Source of the DNA: a virus
Strand: one strand, 5' to 3'
Virus record (IMG/VR): IMGVR_UViG_3300013132_000255
Location: 1-24,188 of that record
Length of the DNA stretch: 24,188 bases
Positions 7,447 to 15,660 of the stretch are shown here, piece after piece. The notes below the pieces were generated by a model that saw only the letters and a list, made by a program, of their open reading frames with translations, ran no database searches and had not been told where the DNA came from. Each line of letters opens with the position of its first letter. Position 1 is the first letter of the stretch. A program made the position numbers and the translations under genes.

Positions 7447-9357
7447 ATGTTAGGTAAATGGTTAGTAGATCAACTTATTAACGAACAGCAGATAAAAAAT
7501 ATTATTGTTATATATCCGGGACGATTTCAGCCCATGGGTAAACATCATGCTGATGTGTATAACAAGTTAGCTAACATATTTGGTAGGTCTAATACATATA
7601 TTGCTACATCAGATAAAGTTGATCTGCCTAAATCTCCATTAAATTTTCAAGAAAAAAGTCTTGTCATTAAAAATCACGGTATAACAAACGTTGTACAAGT
7701 AAAAAATCCATACCAATCTACAGAAATTACTAGCAAATATGACCCAGAGACTACTGCAGTATTGTTTGCGGTCGGCAAAAAAGATATGATGGATGATCCT
7801 AGATTTCGTGTAGGATTTAAAAAAGATGGTTCACCGTCATATTTTCAATATTATGATGACAATAAAAATAATTTATTGCCATATACACAACATGGCTATT
7901 TATATGTTGCACCACATGTATCATTAAATGTTCCTGGGTTCGGTGAAATGTCTGGGACAATATTACGACAGGCATTAGCAACGGCCACTCCTGACGAATT
8001 CAAGACGATAATGGGGTTCTTTGATCCGGGTGTATATAATTTACTTAAAAAAAAATTCTCAGTGTTAGCAACAGAACATACTAATAAACAGGCTATACCA
8101 TCATTAACAAAAGAATGGTGGCAACAAATTATACGTGAGAATCTTTTAAAGGAAGGCGGTGCTTCCGGGCATATGGCACACCCGTTCGATGATAGAGATT
8201 TAACTTTCGGTGAAATGAAAGACATAATTCGTTTATCACTTGAAGGTAAATTAGACGTTGATTCGGCAGTAACTGAAAAAACTGATGGGCAAAATTTAAA
8301 TGTGACATTTAAGGATGGAAAGGTAGGTGCTGCACGTAACAAAGAAACAATTCGCAATCCGTTAGATGTACAATCGTTAGAACGTAAATTTGCAGATCGA
8401 GGTGAAATTACCAAAGCGTTCTCATATGCAATGAGAGATTTAGAACAAGCCATAATGGCTATACCGGCCGAGAAACGGGAAGAAATATTTCAAAACGGTA
8501 CAAGATTTTTAAACGTTGAGATAATATATCCCGGCACAAAAAATGTTATTAACTACGGAAATGCTGCATATTTACAATTTCACGGATTAAATGAATTTGA
8601 TTTAGACACAGCGCAAAAAACAGATACGCTACCGGAATACGGAACGTTATTGCAAAGTTTAATTGCAGATGTTAATGCAGATGTACAAAAACATTTCAAG
8701 ATTATTCCACCAAAAAAACTAATGATTGCGCGCAGTATTGATTTTGAACAACTGGAGCCAGCATTTATCTCACAAGTTACAAACTTACAAAATGAGTTTA
8801 ACCTCAAAGATACAGATGAAGTTATTAAATATCATGAACAGTGGTGGCGTAGAGAAGTAGAAAAAATGTTTCCAACATTATCTACAGAAGCACAAAACGG
8901 TCTCATACGACGTTGGGCATATGATGACAAAACATTTAGACTTAATGCAACGACGATACCAGATGCGAATGCATTAGATTTGGCAAAAAAATATGATACG
9001 CAAGACTTTACCGCTCAAAACAAAAAAAATGTATCACAGTTTGAAGATATCTTTTTAAAATTAGGCGCCGAGGTGCTATCAAATGTATCTAATTTTTTAG
9101 CAGTAAATCCTAGTGATAGTATTCGAGAATTGAGATCTGATATTGCTAAAACTATCAAACAGCTTAAGTCATCCACTGATTTAAGTGCATTGTCAAAACT
9201 AAAACGAGAACTACGGCGCGTAGAAACAATCGGCGGATTTGATAAGATAGTCCCATCTGAAGGTTTAGTGTTTATGTACAAAGGTAAGATGTATAAACTA
9301 ACGGGTTTATTCGCGCCGATCAATCAATTGTTAGGTTTAACACGATATAGTCGTTAA
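7447..9357 (+). CDS. Fusion of HIGH-type nucleotidyltransferase and polynucleotide-ligase-like domain
   Basis: 636 aa in two parts. Residues ~18-205 are a cytidylyltransferase/NMNAT-like fold: GRFQPMGKHH (25-34) sits where family members have GRFQPxHxGH, and MSGTILR (168-174) matches the ISST-x-x-R motif. The first His of HxGH is Gly here and the Gly is His, so catalysis may be altered. Residues ~240-636 carry the order of motifs of ATP-dependent RNA/DNA ligases: EKTDGQN (277-283, Lys278 as candidate nucleotide acceptor), a FLNVEII segment (354-360, motif III-like), SEGLVF (604-609, motif IV-like) and YKGKMYKLTG (611-620, motif V-like). A helix-rich insert lies between. The linker (~220-240) contains IIRENLLKEGG. 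Such proteins are common near structural genes in marine T4-like phages, but their role is not settled. Substrate (NAD-type, RNA or DNA ends) cannot be told from sequence. Confidence 0.75.
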   Translation: MLGKWLVDQLINEQQIKNIIVIYPGRFQPMGKHHADVYNKLANIFGRSNTYIATSDKVDLPKSPLNFQEKSLVIKNHGITNVVQVKNPYQSTEITSKYDPETTAVLFAVGKKDMMDDPRFRVGFKKDGSPSYFQYYDDNKNNLLPYTQHGYLYVAPHVSLNVPGFGEMSGTILRQALATATPDEFKTIMGFFDPGVYNLLKKKFSVLATEHTNKQAIPSLTKEWWQQIIRENLLKEGGASGHMAHPFDDRDLTFGEMKDIIRLSLEGKLDVDSAVTEKTDGQNLNVTFKDGKVGAARNKETIRNPLDVQSLERKFADRGEITKAFSYAMRDLEQAIMAIPAEKREEIFQNGTRFLNVEIIYPGTKNVINYGNAAYLQFHGLNEFDLDTAQKTDTLPEYGTLLQSLIADVNADVQKHFKIIPPKKLMIARSIDFEQLEPAFISQVTNLQNEFNLKDTDEVIKYHEQWWRREVEKMFPTLSTEAQNGLIRRWAYDDKTFRLNATTIPDANALDLAKKYDTQDFTAQNKKNVSQFEDIFLKLGAEVLSNVSNFLAVNPSDSIRELRSDIAKTIKQLKSSTDLSALSKLKRELRRVETIGGFDKIVPSEGLVFMYKGKMYKLTGLFAPINQLLGLTRYSR

Positions 9358-9362
9358 TTAGA

Positions 9363-9370
9363 ATATTTAT
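9363..9370 (+). promoter_or_regulatory. ATATTTAT upstream element, copy 3
   Basis: Exact ATATTTAT, 17 nt before the ATG at 9388, with AAAAGGA in between. It occupies most of the 30-bp gap after the nucleotidyltransferase fusion. Confidence 0.45.
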
Positions 9371-9387
9371 TATTAAAAGGATTAAAT

Positions 9388-9915
9388 ATGAGTGCAAGCA
9401 AAAATACAAAAATCTCTGAAACAAAATTACGTTCAGTGATTCGCCGTAAAATAAAAGAAGCATTGCGGAGCGATGATTCATTTTTATCGCAAGTTGGTAG
9501 CAGTGTAACTTCTAGATTAGGATCTCGTCGTCAGACATTAGACAGAATCTTAGCTACTATTGATACCGATCGTTTAGGTAAACTACCTAACAGCCAAAAA
9601 GTAGATTTACTTGTAGCATTAGTTCAAAAATTTGGAATATCAGCACGCGATTTTGCTAGTATTAAATCACGTGTACAACGTATGATAGGCGATGATTCAC
9701 CAGTAACTGAGGCTAATGCACCAACGTTGCCAGCATCTCTAGCCAGTAAAGGCGAAAAACTAGAAAAGACTCAAGCATACCAAATGTTAATGAAGTCAAT
9801 TGCAACCAAGCCGGCTGCACAACAAGTAGATTTTGCAATTCAATTTTTAAACAATCTTCCGTTAGATGATGCCGGCAAGCAGCGTCTTAAAATGAAGATT
9901 CGTCAATTCATGTAA
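9388..9915 (+). CDS. Small helical protein with capsid-targeting-like N-terminus
   Basis: 175 aa of unknown family, Lys/Arg-rich and mostly helical. Residues 9-26 contain L-R-S-V-I-R-R-K-I-K-E-A, closely matching the starts of the proteins at 10521 and 18703. I22-K23-E24|A25 fits the (L/I)-x-E|(A/G/S) site of the T4 gp21 prohead protease. In T4, short N-terminal tags of this kind guide internal proteins into the prohead and are then removed. The rest has repeated helical stretches (KVDLLVALVQKFGIS; QQVDFAIQFLNNLP) that look like two similar bundles. A role as a packaged internal protein is inferred from the tag and from lying just before the packaging genes. It ends 2 nt before the next start. 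Confidence 0.75.
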   Translation: MSASKNTKISETKLRSVIRRKIKEALRSDDSFLSQVGSSVTSRLGSRRQTLDRILATIDTDRLGKLPNSQKVDLLVALVQKFGISARDFASIKSRVQRMIGDDSPVTEANAPTLPASLASKGEKLEKTQAYQMLMKSIATKPAAQQVDFAIQFLNNLPLDDAGKQRLKMKIRQFM

Positions 9916-9917
9916 TC

Positions 9918-10517
9918 ATGAGCGAAAAGTTACAAAATGTTAAAGCGGTACGCGAGTTGCTTGACGGCACACACCGATCACAGACGCGTCATACCTACGG
10001 TTTCACAAAGACATCTCATACAAAACATGCTATAGGCGATACATGGACCGAACAATCACCTAACGGCATTGAATATGAAATTACACAACACGACGGATAT
10101 AGAACAAAGCGACCAAAAAATTCAGTTAATGATCAAATTAAAGATCTGTTAAAAGTTCCAGACATATGCCCAAAGTGTGCTACTAAAATGCGTAATGAAG
10201 AAAAACGATTAAACTTTAAATTTTGGTTTAAGCGTAAACAGTGTTTTAGTTGTGTATTGAAAGAGGAACAGTCAATACGAAATCAAGGCCAAGATGCATG
10301 GCAAGAATATGAACGTCGTATTATGTTGGAAAATGCCGAATCATGGTTTCATGATGCCGATGCTGAGGTTGAAATTCTTAAACAGCAATTAACCGAAACG
10401 TATTGGCAGAATGGAGATGGTGAACGCGGCGAAGTTGATATTTCACTAATCATTCAAAAAATGGAACAAGACTACGAACAACTTAAATTAGATATTCGTA
10501 GTCGTTTTGGGGAGTAG
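9918..10517 (+). CDS. Zinc-ribbon-like protein conserved in marine T4-like phages, function unknown
   Basis: 199 aa. CPKC (84-87) and CFSC (109-112) form a four-Cys pair 21 residues apart, which predicts one structural zinc site. Before it lies a polar domain with GDTWTEQSPNGIEYEITQHDG (40-60), and after it an acidic helical tail (130-199) likely to form a coiled coil. It resembles small zinc-ribbon proteins I associate with the terminase neighbourhood in marine T4-like phages, but I cannot name a function. It starts 2 nt after the upstream gene and is followed at 4 nt by the next, so it is part of a tight unit. A packaging or head role (for example in place of a small terminase) is possible but unsupported by any clear gp16-like feature. 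Confidence 0.75.
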   Translation: MSEKLQNVKAVRELLDGTHRSQTRHTYGFTKTSHTKHAIGDTWTEQSPNGIEYEITQHDGYRTKRPKNSVNDQIKDLLKVPDICPKCATKMRNEEKRLNFKFWFKRKQCFSCVLKEEQSIRNQGQDAWQEYERRIMLENAESWFHDADAEVEILKQQLTETYWQNGDGERGEVDISLIIQKMEQDYEQLKLDIRSRFGE

Positions 10518-10520
10518 CTC

Positions 10521-11216
10521 ATGACAACAAATGAACAATTATTACGTGCGAGCATACGTCGTTTAATATACGAAACATTAAATGAAGCCGATGGGGAAAT
10601 GCCTATTACAGATGATGAACAGGCACAACTTGAAAAAGAAATGGGTAATGCATTATCAGCATTAAAGTCGCAAGCAACAAATGCTAAACAACTCAAAGAA
10701 GCCCGTCAGCAAGTTCGTGAAGCTGATATCAAATTAAATGAGGCGTTAGGAACAGTTGCAATTATAGGCGCAATTTTAGCAGCCCCAAAAATTATAGAAC
10801 TTATTGCTAAAGGTATCTCAAAATTAGTTAAATTGTTTAAAAAACTAGTAGGTGTTAAGGCAGCTACAACGGATGATGAACGCGTTGATACGGCTAAGCG
10901 TATTATTGACTTTACACATAAATGGCATAAAGGGTATATTAAAATTATTAAGTTTATATTGTCAGCGACGGGCATTTTAGATAAAGCGGGTATTACTAGT
11001 CCACAGGAACAAATGAAAGCGGCTGAAGTTGTATATTATACTATAATAGCCGGCCTAGCTGTATACAGTGGCATCGGTGCTGTTAGTGCATTTAAATCTG
11101 CTGCAGCGAGTGCCGTTAACGGTAGTGACTTTGCACTCGGTACTTTTGAAACAGTTATGGCGTCAGTTAAGACAACGGAAGTTACTGAATTTTTAACAAA
11201 AGTATTTAAAGTATAA
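10521..11216 (+). CDS. Amphipathic/membrane-type small protein with capsid-targeting-like N-terminus
   Basis: 231 aa, read from a GGGGAG ribosome-binding site. Residues 8-19 (L-R-A-S-I-R-R-L-I-Y-E-T) align without gaps with those of the 9388 and 18703 proteins, and LNE|A occurs at 20-23 and again at 72-75, both fitting gp21-type cleavage. The centre has a hydrophobic run (77-89) followed by a Lys-rich amphipathic helix (IAKGISKLVKLFKKLVG, 95-111), and a second hydrophobic segment lies at 170-190. This pattern suits a protein that is carried in the head and interacts with the membrane on entry, but that is an inference. It could also be a head-associated scaffold component. No known family recognised. 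Confidence 0.7.
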   Translation: MTTNEQLLRASIRRLIYETLNEADGEMPITDDEQAQLEKEMGNALSALKSQATNAKQLKEARQQVREADIKLNEALGTVAIIGAILAAPKIIELIAKGISKLVKLFKKLVGVKAATTDDERVDTAKRIIDFTHKWHKGYIKIIKFILSATGILDKAGITSPQEQMKAAEVVYYTIIAGLAVYSGIGAVSAFKSAAASAVNGSDFALGTFETVMASVKTTEVTEFLTKVFKV

Positions 11217-11235
11217 TTTGTTAGCCTAACAAATT
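11215..11235 (+). repeat. Hairpin overlapping a stop codon before the terminase gene
   Basis: AATTTGTTAG (11215-11224) and CTAACAAATT (11226-11235) are inverted repeats separated by one base, so an RNA stem of about eight pairs with a five-base loop can form. It begins in the stop codon at 11214-11216 and lies 21 nt before the terminase start. There is no T-run, so it is more likely an RNA stability or processing element than a terminator. Confidence 0.5.
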
Positions 11236-11256
11236 TAAATTATATTATAGGTTATA

Positions 11257-12834
11257 ATGGCGCAACGTAGTATTAAAGAAGTCATTCGGGATGAGTACAA
11301 AAAATGTGCACAAGATCCTGTACACTTTATGCGTAAATATTGTGTCATTCAACATCCTACCAAAGGTAAAATGTATTTTAACCTCTATCCGTTTCAAGCG
11401 GATATGTTAACTACAATGCAGCATAACCGTTATAACGTAATATTAAAATCACGGCAGTTAGGAATTTCAACATTATCAGCAGGATTTGTGTTATGGAATA
11501 TGCTGTTTAAAAGTGACTACAATGTATTAGTTATTGCGACGACGCAGGAAGTAGCTAAGAATCTTGTAACAAAAATCAGAGTCATGCATGAAAATCTGCC
11601 GGCATGGCTTAAAGGAAAAACTATTGAAGATAATAAACTTTCACTACGTTTTAAAAATGGCTCGCAGGTAAAAGCTGTATCTAGTACGGGAACGGCTGGT
11701 AGATCTGAAGCACTTTCATTGTTAGTTATCGATGAGGCTGCATTTATTAAAAACATCGAAGAAATTTGGGCATCAGCACAACAAACATTAGCAACGGGCG
11801 GCGGGTGCGTTGCATTATCAACGCCTAACGGCACTGGCAATTGGTTTCATAAAACATGGGTCGATGCTTCACTAGGTGGACAATTTAAGCCTACAGAACT
11901 ACATTGGACAGTACATCCCGAGCGTACTCAAACATGGCGAGTTGAACAAACTGAATTATTAGGTGAAAAGATGGCAGCACAGGAATGTGACTGCGATTTT
12001 ATAACATCAGGCCATACCGTGATTGACGGTCCTATATTACAATGGTATGAACAAACATATGTACAGGACCCAATTGAACGACGCGGGTTTGATGGTAATT
12101 ATTGGGTATGGGAGTATCCAAATTATAGTAAAGATTATGTAGTAGTAGCTGACGTTGCACGCGGCGACGGAGCCGATTATTCAGCATTCCATGTTATTGA
12201 AATTGAATCATTAACACAGGTTGCGGAATATAAAGGAAAAATAGGCACTACAGAGTTTGGTAATATGTTAATATCTGTTGCAACTGAGTGGAATAATGCA
12301 CTGCTAGTAATTGAAAATGCAAACATTGGATGGGCAGCTATACAAGTTGTAATAGATAAGAATTATGCGAATCTATATTACTCGTATAGACAAGATGCGT
12401 ATATTGATGAGGATATTCATTTAGCAAAGGGTTATGATTTAAAAAATAAAGCACAACAGGTACCTGGCTTTTCAACAACATCAAAAACTAGACCGTTAGT
12501 GATTTCTAAGTTAGAAACATACTTTCGAGAAAAATCACCAATTGTACGTAGTAAACGTCTGATAGATGAGTTGTTTGTATTTATATGGAACGGGTCAAAG
12601 CCAGAGGCACAACATGGTTATAATGATGACTTAGTTATGTCGTTTGCAATTGCATTATGGGTTAGAGATACTGCATTGCGTCTACGTCAGCAAGGCATCG
12701 AATTATCAAGAAAGTCGTTAGGATATTTTGGTAAAGTACAACATACAACAGGCGTATATTCTGCTAATAAAACGCATGATTCTTGGCAGTGGCGTAATGG
12801 GTACGGACAAGATGACCTAACATGGCTTATTTGA
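11257..12834 (+). CDS. 17: Terminase large subunit (T4 gp17-like)
   Basis: 525 aa; pumps phage DNA into the prohead and cuts it. The ATPase half has a deviant Walker A, KSRQLGIST (64-72), Walker B LLVIDEAA (155-162) and the coupling motif STPNGTGNW (188-196). The nuclease half has the RNase H-type acidic residues in VVVADVARGD (295-304), LLVIENAN (349-356) and GYNDDLVMS (454-462). In T4 the P-loop is SRQLGKTT; here Lys is replaced by Ile, a change common among phage terminases, where Lys64 is the likely working residue. Length is shorter than T4 gp17 (610 aa). It is followed by the portal gene after 24 nt, without the sheath and tube genes that separate them in T4. No small terminase gene is recognisable nearby. 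Confidence 0.97.
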   Translation: MAQRSIKEVIRDEYKKCAQDPVHFMRKYCVIQHPTKGKMYFNLYPFQADMLTTMQHNRYNVILKSRQLGISTLSAGFVLWNMLFKSDYNVLVIATTQEVAKNLVTKIRVMHENLPAWLKGKTIEDNKLSLRFKNGSQVKAVSSTGTAGRSEALSLLVIDEAAFIKNIEEIWASAQQTLATGGGCVALSTPNGTGNWFHKTWVDASLGGQFKPTELHWTVHPERTQTWRVEQTELLGEKMAAQECDCDFITSGHTVIDGPILQWYEQTYVQDPIERRGFDGNYWVWEYPNYSKDYVVVADVARGDGADYSAFHVIEIESLTQVAEYKGKIGTTEFGNMLISVATEWNNALLVIENANIGWAAIQVVIDKNYANLYYSYRQDAYIDEDIHLAKGYDLKNKAQQVPGFSTTSKTRPLVISKLETYFREKSPIVRSKRLIDELFVFIWNGSKPEAQHGYNDDLVMSFAIALWVRDTALRLRQQGIELSRKSLGYFGKVQHTTGVYSANKTHDSWQWRNGYGQDDLTWLI

Positions 12835-12841
12835 TATTTAT
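12834..12841 (+). promoter_or_regulatory. ATATTTAT upstream element, copy 4
   Basis: Exact ATATTTAT overlapping the last base of the terminase stop codon, 17 nt before the portal start at 12859. The leader reads AAAAAGAAATTAGATT, without a strong ribosome-binding site. Confidence 0.45.
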
Positions 12842-12858
12842 TAAAAAGAAATTAGATT

Positions 12859-14748
12859 ATGGCAGATACATCATTAAGGTCTAGATTAGGTAGATTATTT
12901 TCTACTAATGTTGTAGTACGGCGTATTGCAAAAAATCAATTAAAGGTAGTTGATACAAACAAACTACAATCTATGGGGTCATTATCTAATAATAGATACA
13001 TTGACCGCTTTTCTGGCATGCACAAATCTTCATCCGGTTATGCCACATATAATCAAGCGTATTCATTCTTTACATCAAAAATAGAATTATATTCTGACTA
13101 TGAAGCAATGGATATGGACCCAATTATTGCATCGGCGTTAGATATATATGCAGATGAATGTACGGTTAAAGATACCGACGGTGATACGTTAACAATCTCA
13201 TCACAGAACGACGAAATTAAAAAAGTACTGCATAATCTATTTTATGATATTCTAAACATAGACTATAATCTTTGGCCGTGGATACGTAATGCATGTAAGT
13301 ACGGCGACTTTTTTCTACATTTAGATATTGAAGATGAGATTGGCATAGTAAATGTAACGCCGTTATCGGCATATGAGGTGCGCAGAGAAGAAGGGTTTGA
13401 TCCTACAAATCCATATGCATATAAATTTGTATGGGAGGGAACGCATACCATGTATGCCTCGGCCCGTGTTGCAAACAAAGACATGCGCGAATTTCAAAAT
13501 TTTGAGATTGCACATTTTAGATTGTTGTCAGACACGAACTTTTTACCGTACGGTAAATCAATGATTGAGCCAGCACGTAAAGTATTTAAACAGTTAATAC
13601 TTATGGAAGATGCTATGTTAATTCATAGAATTATGCGCGCACCAGAACGTAGAATATTTAAAGTTGATGTAGGTAATATTCCGCCCAATGAAGTTGATAC
13701 GTATATGCAAAGCATCATTTCTACAATGAAAAAGATTCCATATGTAGATGAGCGTACGGGCGACTACAATCTTAAGTTTAATATGGAAAATATGATGGAG
13801 GATTATTTCCTCCCCGTTCGAGGTGGTGAATCCGGCACGGCCGTAGAATCATTACCTGGACTATCTAATGACGGCCAAATCGAGGATATTGAATACTTAA
13901 GAAATAAGATGCATGCGGCACTTAAAATTCCTAAGGCATTTTTAGGATATGATGAGGGGGTCGAGGGTAAAGCTACATTAGCCGCGGAAGATGTGCGTTT
14001 TGCTAGAACAATTGAGCGTATACAAAAAATATTTGTATCAGAACTTACTAAAATTGCAATCGTTCATTTATTTTCTCAAGGATTTAAAGATGAAGAGTTG
14101 ATTGACTTTACATTGGCATTATCTAATCCATCTTTAATCTATGAAAAGCAAAAAATTGAGTCATTAAATGAGAAAGTTTCATTAGCAACTAGTATGCGTG
14201 ATTCATTACTGTTCTCGGAACAATGGATTTATGAAAATATATTTGGAATGAGTAAAGATGAGTGGTCTGCAGAACAAGACCAAGTTATTGAAGATATTAA
14301 ATCTGCATTTAGAAAAGAACAAATAAAGTCCGAAGGTAATGACCCTAAAAAGACTAACATGAGTTTTGGTACGCCGCATGATATTGCAGCAATGCATGTG
14401 TCGACACGTAACGGTGAATTATTACCTGGCCAGGAACAAGAGCATGTTGCAGGTCCGGGTAGACCTAAATTACCGGGCACTTGGGGAACCCATTCATCAC
14501 CACATGGCAGAGATCCATTAGGCATTAAATCATTATCAACAACATTTAATACAGATAAGTCGCCATTACAACATAATTTTCGTGGAGGTTCGCCATTGAG
14601 TACTGAAAATAAAAATACGATGGCTTTGATTAAATCATTGAAATTATCTAAAACATCATCAATAATTCATGAATCATTGAATATGCCAGTGCCTGATACT
14701 GACCATGGAACGATGCTAGATGAAGCTCAGTTATTTGATGATAACTGA
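12859..14748 (+). CDS. 20: Portal vertex protein (T4 gp20-like)
   Basis: 629 aa; forms the dodecameric ring at one capsid vertex through which DNA passes and on which the prohead starts to assemble. Typical T4 portal segments are seen: YSDYEAMDMDPIIASALDIYADE (78-100, given here only as landmark ends Y78 and E100), the APERRIFKVDVG region, PYVDERTGDYNLKFNMENMMEDYFLPVRGG landmarks, and IPKAFLGYDEGVEGKATLA before the crown. Length is slightly above T4 gp20 (524 aa); the extra ~100 residues are at the C-terminus, which is Pro/Gly/Ser-rich and contains IIHE|S and MLDE|A near the end, both fitting gp21-type sites. The gene is preceded by the ATATTTAT element. Confidence 0.95.
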   Translation: MADTSLRSRLGRLFSTNVVVRRIAKNQLKVVDTNKLQSMGSLSNNRYIDRFSGMHKSSSGYATYNQAYSFFTSKIELYSDYEAMDMDPIIASALDIYADECTVKDTDGDTLTISSQNDEIKKVLHNLFYDILNIDYNLWPWIRNACKYGDFFLHLDIEDEIGIVNVTPLSAYEVRREEGFDPTNPYAYKFVWEGTHTMYASARVANKDMREFQNFEIAHFRLLSDTNFLPYGKSMIEPARKVFKQLILMEDAMLIHRIMRAPERRIFKVDVGNIPPNEVDTYMQSIISTMKKIPYVDERTGDYNLKFNMENMMEDYFLPVRGGESGTAVESLPGLSNDGQIEDIEYLRNKMHAALKIPKAFLGYDEGVEGKATLAAEDVRFARTIERIQKIFVSELTKIAIVHLFSQGFKDEELIDFTLALSNPSLIYEKQKIESLNEKVSLATSMRDSLLFSEQWIYENIFGMSKDEWSAEQDQVIEDIKSAFRKEQIKSEGNDPKKTNMSFGTPHDIAAMHVSTRNGELLPGQEQEHVAGPGRPKLPGTWGTHSSPHGRDPLGIKSLSTTFNTDKSPLQHNFRGGSPLSTENKNTMALIKSLKLSKTSSIIHESLNMPVPDTDHGTMLDEAQLFDDN

Positions 14749-14776
14749 TTTTTGGATATAAATTAATCACAACACT

Positions 14777-14784
14777 ATATTTAT
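14777..14784 (+). promoter_or_regulatory. ATATTTAT upstream element, copy 5
   Basis: Exact ATATTTAT in CTATATTTATAAAAAAG, 33 nt before the start at 14818. It lies in the 69-bp gap after the portal gene and would drive the four-gene string that ends with the prohead protease. Confidence 0.45.
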
Positions 14785-14817
14785 AAAAAAGTATGATTAT
14801 AACAGGACGAATACTTC

Positions 14818-15660
14818 ATGAAACGAATCAAGCATTCAAAGTATAAAAATACAGGCCTAATCTTTGAACTTCTCGTCCGCCAAGTTGCATCCGACACGAT
14901 GCACAATAGAGACTCGAAAGCGTTACGTATTCTAAAAAAACACTTCTCAAAAAATGCAGAATTGTCAAAAGAATTAAAACTCTATCGTTCATTACATGAA
15001 GAGAAGTTTACGGGTGAGCGTAAGGCGGAGTTGTTTTTAGATGCTGTGTTATTATCTAGACGACAAATAAATGAAACGCAATTGCGTAGAGAAAAATTCA
15101 ATCTTGTAAAAGAGATAAATAATATATTAGATGCTAATGAATTTTTCAATGCTCGCATTTCTACGTATAAGCAGCATGCTGCTATATATAAATTATTTGA
15201 ATTTAGCGAAGCCGATGATCCTCGAGGTTATGTCGAAAACAAAATTGCATTAACTGAACATATTCAACATCAACCAAAAACGGACAATAAGCCCTCATTA
15301 ATATCAGAAGATAAAGATATACGTATATTGGCATCAAAACTAGTCGTTGATAAGTTTAACGAAAAATACGCTAATTTAAATACGGCCCAAAAAGAAATGT
15401 TGCGTGAGTATATTAATAATGTTACAAACTCAACAAAGCTTAAAACATATGTTATCAATGAAACTAAAAAACTAGAAGTAGAACTTCAGTCATTAATTAA
15501 AGGCGTTTCTAGTAAAATAACTCGTATTAAACTCAATGAAGTTGCTAGCCTATTAGAACAACTACGCCAAAAACATGTTGTACAAGATAAAGATATTGTA
15601 ACCATGTTACGGTATTATGAGTTAATAGCTGAATTAAAAAAAGCAAAGGGAGCTAACTAA
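14818..15660 (+). CDS. Conserved head-region protein between portal and protease, helical, unknown
   Basis: 280 aa, Lys/Glu/Leu-rich and almost all helical. It begins with a basic segment and KNTGLIFELLVRQVASDT (11-28), a start I associate with a conserved protein lying between portal and prohead protease in marine T4-like phages. The C-terminal third (EVASLLEQLRQKHV; MLRYYELIAELKKA) predicts coiled coil. Position matches T4 gp67/gp68, which are prohead core proteins, but it is much longer than either and I see no direct likeness. A core or scaffold role is inferred. Its stop overlaps the next start (TAATG). Confidence 0.8.
   Translation: MKRIKHSKYKNTGLIFELLVRQVASDTMHNRDSKALRILKKHFSKNAELSKELKLYRSLHEEKFTGERKAELFLDAVLLSRRQINETQLRREKFNLVKEINNILDANEFFNARISTYKQHAAIYKLFEFSEADDPRGYVENKIALTEHIQHQPKTDNKPSLISEDKDIRILASKLVVDKFNEKYANLNTAQKEMLREYINNVTNSTKLKTYVINETKKLEVELQSLIKGVSSKITRIKLNEVASLLEQLRQKHVVQDKDIVTMLRYYELIAELKKAKGAN

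Noticed and set aside
7896-8453. 185-aa minus-strand ORF opposite the nucleotidyltransferase fusion
   Set aside because: It lies fully inside a strongly supported + strand gene, has low-complexity Ser/Cys-rich sequence and no ribosome-binding context; it is an antisense shadow.
9918-10517. Small terminase subunit (gp16-like)
   Set aside because: The position before the large terminase is suggestive, but the protein has a four-Cys zinc motif and lacks the coiled-coil core pattern of gp16; left as unknown.
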